Assembly: GCA_027483425.1 (NCBI GenBank)
Contig: JAIXUR010000575.1
Location: 1 to 8,218, forward strand
Source of the DNA: Cyanobacteriota bacterium
GTDB lineage: Bacteria; Cyanobacteriota; Cyanobacteriia; Phormidesmidales; Phormidesmidaceae
DNA: 8,218 nucleotides
Reading direction: 5' to 3'
Program-made: the position numbers and the translations under genes
The notes under the pieces: generated by a model
The model's database searches: none
Told to the model about the DNA's origin: nothing
Seen by the model: the letters and a program-made list of their open reading frames with translations, nothing else
In this document: positions 5,264 through 8,218 of the stretch, in pieces
Layout of the letters: each line of letters begins with the position of its first letter
How positions within the stretch are numbered: position 1 is the stretch's first letter

Positions 5264-7558
5264 TCACCCCACCGAAATTATCCTGGCCAGGAAGAAGGCC
5301 CACGTCGTGGCAATCCCCCCTAGCAGGTAGTGCGCCAGGCCCACGGCCCGACCTTGGGTAATGCTCAGGGCACGGGGCTGGATGGCCGGAGCCAGCTTCA
5401 GCTTGCTGTGCGCCCAAACAATCGATTCAATCAGCTCCTGCCAGTAGCCGCGACCACTGAACAAGAACATCAGGCTAAAGGCCCACACAAAGTGAGCACC
5501 GAGGAACATCAGACCGTAGGCCGACAGCGCCGACCCGTAGGAGCCGATCACCTGGGAGGCCTGCGCCCAGAGGAAGTCGCGCAACCAACCGTTGATAGTG
5601 ATAGCACCAGCCGCAAAGTTGTTGCCAGTGATATGCGACACCGAACCATCGGGCGATACCGTCCCCCACACATCCGACTGCATCTTCCAGCTGAAGTGGA
5701 AAATCACAATCGAGATGGAGTTGTACATCCAGAACAGGCCCAGGAACACGTGATCCCAACCCGATACCTGACAAGTGCCGCCCCGGCCTGGCCCATCGCA
5801 GGGGAACCGGAAGCCCAGCTCGCCTTTGTCGGGAACCAGCCGAGAGCTGCGGGCGAACAGCACGCCCTTGAGCAGAATCAGCACGGTCACATGGATGGTG
5901 AAGGCATGAATGTGGTGCACCATAAAATCGGCTGTTCCGAGGGGAATCGCCGCCATGGCCACCTTGCCACCCACGGCTACCACATCGCCGTTGAACACGG
6001 GACTAACCCCGGCCAAAACATTGGGAGCGGTGTTGCCAGCGGCAGCAGCATGAATGCCTTGAATCCACTGGGCAAAGATGGGCTGTAGGTTAATCGCCGT
6101 ATCGGAGAACATGTCCTGGGGTCGACCCAAGGCCTGCATGGTGTCGTTGTGGATGTACAACCCAAAGCTGTGGAAGCCCAGGAAGATACACACCCAGTTG
6201 AGGTGCGAGATAATCGCATCCCGGTGGCGCAGCACCCGATCCAGCAAGTTGTTCACATGGGTGACGGGGTCGTAATCCCGCACCATGAAGATGGCCGCGT
6301 GGGCCGCCGCACCACAGATCAAAAAGCCGCCAATCCACATGTGGTGGGTAAACAGCGATAGCTGGGTGGGGTAGTCCGTCGCGATGTAGGGGTAAGGCGG
6401 CATGGAGTACATGTGCTGGGCCACGATGATGGAGAGCGACCCCACCCAGGCCAGGTTCCACGACAGTTGGCAGTGCCAAGAGGTCGTGAAAATTTCGTAC
6501 ATGCCCTTGTGGCCTTCGCCCGTGAAGGGCCCCTTATGGGCCTCGAGCACCTCTTTAAAGCTGTGGCCAATGCCCCAGTTGGTGCGATAGAAGTGACCGG
6601 CGACAATAAACAGCACCGCCAGGGCCAGGTGGTGGTGGGCCGTATCCGACAGCCATAGCCCGCCAGTTTGGGGGTTAAGCCCGCCCTTAAAGGTCAAGAA
6701 GTCGGCGTAGACCCCCCAGTTGAGGGTGAAAAAGGGCTTTAGACCCTCTGCAAAGCTGGGGTACAGATCTGCCATAAGGCTCTTGTTGAGAATCCACTCG
6801 TGGGGCAATGGGATCGCCGCCACCGAGTCGATCAACCGACCACCAATGGTTAGGGGCTTGCCCGCATCAATGGCATCCAAACAGGCGTTGATCGGCAACG
6901 AGACGTGGATTTGCTGTCCGGCATAGCCTAGACAACCCAGGCCCAGCAGCCCAGCCAGGTGGTGGTTCATCATCGATTCCACATTTTGGAACCACTCCAG
7001 CTTGGGAGCGGCCTTGTGGTAGTGGAACCACCCGGCAAACAGCATCAGCCCGGCCATAACCAACGCCCCAATGGCGGTGCAGTAGAGCTCGAAGCCGTTG
7101 GTAATGCCGTTGGCCCGCCACATCTGGAACAGGCCAGAGGTAATCTGAATGCCGTGGAAGCCCCCGCCCACATCGCCGTTGAGGATCTCTTGGCCAAAAA
7201 TAGGCCAAACCACTTGGGCACTGGGCTTAATACCGGTGGGGTTGGTGAGCCAAGCCTCGTAGTTAGAGAACTTGGCACCGTGGAAGTACATACCGCTTAG
7301 CCAGATAAAAATGACGGCTAAATGGCCAAAGTGAGCACTGAAGATCTTCCGCGAAATATCTTCTAGGTCACTGGTGTGACTGTCAAAGTCATGGGCATCG
7401 GCGTGCAGATCCCAAATCCAGGTGGTGGTTTTGGGCCCTTTGGCCAACGTGCGGCTGAAGTGACCCGGCTTTCCCCATCGCTCAAATGAGGCTGGCACCG
7501 GATCTCTGTCAACTACGACCCTGACTTTTTGTCCCGGTTCAGGGGGACTTATGGTCAT
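5264..7558 (-). CDS. psaA: Photosystem I P700 chlorophyll a apoprotein A1
   Basis: PsaA is the partner of PsaB in the PSI core. The 764-residue product is slightly longer than usual (about 750-755). I start it at the ATG at 7556-7558 (MTISPPEPGQ), which matches the family N-terminus and has AGGAG 6 bases upstream; the frame extends 8 codons further to a TTG, but those codons are the ribosome binding region. The F_X loop FPCDGPGRGGTC gives Cys587 and Cys596. His689 (GAHFVWAFSLMF) is the P700 ligand position, Met697 the A0 ligand position, and Trp706 (SGRGYWQEL) the quinone-site tryptophan. Compared with the T. elongatus sequence as I recall it, a loop at about 225-248 is some 13 residues longer, a nearby loop (268-274) is 4 shorter, and GHQIH is GQQIH (Gln215, His218 kept). 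It is the first gene of the psaAB operon. The identity is certain; the isoform type is open. Confidence 0.98.
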   Translation of the reverse strand: MTISPPEPGQKVRVVVDRDPVPASFERWGKPGHFSRTLAKGPKTTTWIWDLHADAHDFDSHTSDLEDISRKIFSAHFGHLAVIFIWLSGMYFHGAKFSNYEAWLTNPTGIKPSAQVVWPIFGQEILNGDVGGGFHGIQITSGLFQMWRANGITNGFELYCTAIGALVMAGLMLFAGWFHYHKAAPKLEWFQNVESMMNHHLAGLLGLGCLGYAGQQIHVSLPINACLDAIDAGKPLTIGGRLIDSVAAIPLPHEWILNKSLMADLYPSFAEGLKPFFTLNWGVYADFLTFKGGLNPQTGGLWLSDTAHHHLALAVLFIVAGHFYRTNWGIGHSFKEVLEAHKGPFTGEGHKGMYEIFTTSWHCQLSWNLAWVGSLSIIVAQHMYSMPPYPYIATDYPTQLSLFTHHMWIGGFLICGAAAHAAIFMVRDYDPVTHVNNLLDRVLRHRDAIISHLNWVCIFLGFHSFGLYIHNDTMQALGRPQDMFSDTAINLQPIFAQWIQGIHAAAAGNTAPNVLAGVSPVFNGDVVAVGGKVAMAAIPLGTADFMVHHIHAFTIHVTVLILLKGVLFARSSRLVPDKGELGFRFPCDGPGRGGTCQVSGWDHVFLGLFWMYNSISIVIFHFSWKMQSDVWGTVSPDGSVSHITGNNFAAGAITINGWLRDFLWAQASQVIGSYGSALSAYGLMFLGAHFVWAFSLMFLFSGRGYWQELIESIVWAHSKLKLAPAIQPRALSITQGRAVGLAHYLLGGIATTWAFFLARIISVG

Positions 7559-7562
7559 GGGA

Positions 7563-7572
7563 CTCTCCTCTC
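7563..7572 (-). promoter_or_regulatory. psaA ribosome binding site
   Basis: On the minus strand GAGAGGAGAG precedes the ATG, with the AGGAG core at 7569-7565 and 6 bases to the start codon. It is a strong Shine-Dalgarno match and fixes the start of psaA at 7558. By contrast psaB has none, so psaB translation may depend on other features. Confidence 0.8.
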
Positions 7573-7610
7573 TTCTACTCAAAAATACAGAGCGGATAAA
7601 GGCGCTTCCT

Positions 7611-7639
7611 ACTATATAGACAGGTATAAACTGAGTCTA
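7611..7639 (-). promoter_or_regulatory. Predicted psaAB promoter (sigma70 type)
   Basis: On the minus strand TAGACT (7639-7634; 4 of 6 matches to TTGACA) and TATAGT (7616-7611; 5 of 6 to TATAAT) are separated by exactly 17 bp. Transcription would begin near 7604 and leave a leader of about 46 bases that contains the Shine-Dalgarno sequence. Other promoters further upstream are possible, as psaAB is known to have more than one in some cyanobacteria. Confidence 0.5.
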
Positions 7640-7641
7640 TA
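7615..7641. promoter_or_regulatory. Candidate operator: inverted repeat spanning the psaA promoter
   Basis: TATAGAC (7615-7621) and GTCTATA (7635-7641) are a perfect 7-bp inverted repeat with 13 bp between them, so the half-site centres are 20 bp apart, about two DNA turns. The arms overlap the predicted -10 and -35 boxes, a natural place for a dimeric repressor or response regulator. The arms are AT-rich and partly made of promoter bases, so chance symmetry is possible. It does not match the HLR1 motif bound by RpaB. Confidence 0.4.
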
Positions 7642-7919
7642 GAAAGCTTAAATAAATAGCCTTGAGCACCACAAGACCGCCCAATCACTCAGGCTATCTC
7701 ACAGGCTAGCCAATCGGAAAGCCGATGAAATGGGACTTGTAGCTTCTAGCTATGATTCCGTGGGTTGCGAGGCCACCGGGCGGATAACCCAGAAAAGCTC
7801 GATACCCATGAACTCAAAGCAGGTTAAATAACAAACTACAGAATCACCGCTGACCTTGGTAAGCAAAGTTTTCACAAGTTAATAATTCTGGCCAGATTAA
7901 ATTCAGAGGTGTTTTGGAA

Positions 7920-7944
7920 CCCTCTCAAGAGGGCTGTTTTGTTT
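7920..7944 (+). terminator. Terminator-like hairpin on the plus strand, no upstream gene
   Basis: CCCTC (7920-7924) pairs with GAGGG (7929-7933) around a TCAA loop, and TGTTTTGTTT follows at 7935-7944. This looks like a modest intrinsic terminator reading rightward, yet no plus-strand gene precedes it. It could end a small RNA that begins somewhere in 7640-7900 or act as an attenuator in the leader of the gene at 8158. On the minus strand no T-run follows. Confidence 0.45.
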
Positions 7945-8075
7945 AGCTTTATTTCTCGCGATCGAAGAATTTTGGGTGACTTCGGTGCTCGGAAAAATAT
8001 CGCCATGGAAGAATAAACTGTCGAGGCCGATCGCGCCTTGGAGGCACCCAACCCGCGATCGCAGGCCATCCCCCT

Positions 8076-8097
8076 GGTCAGAGTCCCCTGACCTTTT
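8076..8097 (+). terminator. Second plus-strand hairpin with short T-run
   Basis: GGTCAG (8076-8081) pairs perfectly with CTGACC (8088-8093) around AGTCCC, followed by TTTT (8094-8097). It lies 60 bp before the candidate start codon at 8158. A stem plus T-run in that position could be a leader attenuator or the end of a short RNA. The T-run is short, so termination is uncertain. Confidence 0.4.
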
Positions 8098-8157
8098 ATC
8101 CTGGTGCTAGCCTGGCGCGAAAGGCCCCGTTTAGCGAGGCGGTGTTTCGGCCTAGGT

Positions 8158-8218
8158 ATGCAGCAACTTCGGCATTTACGACTGACTCTACTCGGCATAG
8201 CCTCCTTGGCCGTAGTGC
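8158..8218 (+). CDS. Start of a possible secreted or membrane protein (partial)
   Basis: From the ATG at 8158 the frame stays open to the window edge and reads MQQLRHLRLTLLGIASLAVV. Two arginines and a histidine in the first eight residues followed by a hydrophobic run is the classic shape of a signal peptide or N-terminal membrane anchor. No strong Shine-Dalgarno is seen (only AGG very close to the ATG). It would be transcribed away from psaA. The function cannot be told from 20 residues. Confidence 0.4.
   Translation, partial: MQQLRHLRLTLLGIASLAVV

Larger units (their letters stand above)
7642..8157. other. Non-coding region upstream of psaA
   Basis: No convincing gene is seen in these ~500 bases. 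The longest open frame here (minus strand, 7872-8198) has a basic, low-complexity translation without family resemblance. The region holds a short hairpin ATCGG/CCGAT (7713-7726), an inverted pair CGTGGGTT/TAACCCA (7759-7791) that recalls the arms of the 87-295 repeats, two plus-strand hairpins listed separately, and one HIP1 site at 8055-8062. It presumably contains distal psaA control sequences and the promoter of the gene at the right edge. Confidence 0.5.

Noticed and set aside
2923..6479. Numerous open frames opposite to and out of frame with psaA and psaB
   Set aside because: They are by-products of GC-rich, highly conserved coding sequence; their translations have no family resemblance.
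2854..7558. Calling this a far-red-light photoacclimation psaA2-psaB2 locus
   Set aside because: No other gene of such a cluster is in the window and I cannot align to known isoforms; left as a question in the findings.
7559..7582. Extension of psaA to an upstream TTG (8 extra residues)
   Set aside because: The added codons are the Shine-Dalgarno region of the ATG at 7558, and the family N-terminus begins MTISPPE.
7583..7900. HLR1 (RpaB) binding sites before psaA
   Set aside because: I looked for paired TTACA-type repeats on both strands near the promoter and did not find any.
7872..8198. 108-residue minus-strand open frame upstream of psaA
   Set aside because: Basic, compositionally odd translation, no recognisable domain, and it overlaps hairpins and a better signal-peptide start on the other strand.

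Overview
This window comes from a cyanobacterial chromosome. It carries psaA and psaB, which encode the two large reaction-centre proteins of photosystem I (PSI), and eight exact copies of the cyanobacterial HIP1 octamer GCGATCGC (about one per kb). The GC-rich coding sequence and the style of the intergenic palindromes suggest a filamentous or Synechococcales/Leptolyngbyales-type cyanobacterium. That placement is inference; no 16S or other marker is present.

Layout from left to right. Positions 1-300 are non-coding and hold two copies of a ~90-bp element with inverted-repeat arms, spaced 119 bp apart. A minus-strand gene (357-1148) encodes a membrane-anchored protein with a NERD (PD-(D/E)XK nuclease-related) domain. 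About 200 bp away a plus-strand gene (1353-2513) starts divergently and encodes a two-part protein with an MNT/AbiEii-type nucleotidyltransferase fold in its middle. It starts at TTG with a good ribosome binding site. Positions 2514-2853 lie between that gene and the convergent 3' end of psaB; they hold a factor-independent terminator that reads correctly for the psaAB strand, plus two palindromic repeats.

Positions 2854-7558 are the minus-strand operon psaA-psaB. Both proteins are full length and keep the F_X cysteines, the P700 histidines, the A0 methionines and the quinone-site tryptophans. The 181-bp intercistronic spacer contains three hairpins, two of which form a compound palindromic repeat. 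Upstream of psaA there is a clear Shine-Dalgarno sequence and a plausible sigma70-type promoter spanned by a 7-bp inverted repeat that could be an operator. The remaining ~500 bp to the right are non-coding and hold two plus-strand hairpins with short T-tracts. They end at what looks like the signal-peptide start of a secreted protein cut by the window edge.

Functionally the window is a photosynthesis core operon next to two accessory genes of unknown role. Most worth a second look are the sequence differences of this PsaA/PsaB pair from the reference sequences I remember: a ~13-residue loop insertion and a probable chlorophyll-ligand His to Gln change in PsaA, and a remodelled PsaA-like loop in PsaB. 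These raise the question of whether it is the main PSI pair or a specialised isoform. Also of interest are the palindromic elements in every psaAB-flanking spacer and the unassigned NERD/nucleotidyltransferase pair. I found no unequivocal new system.
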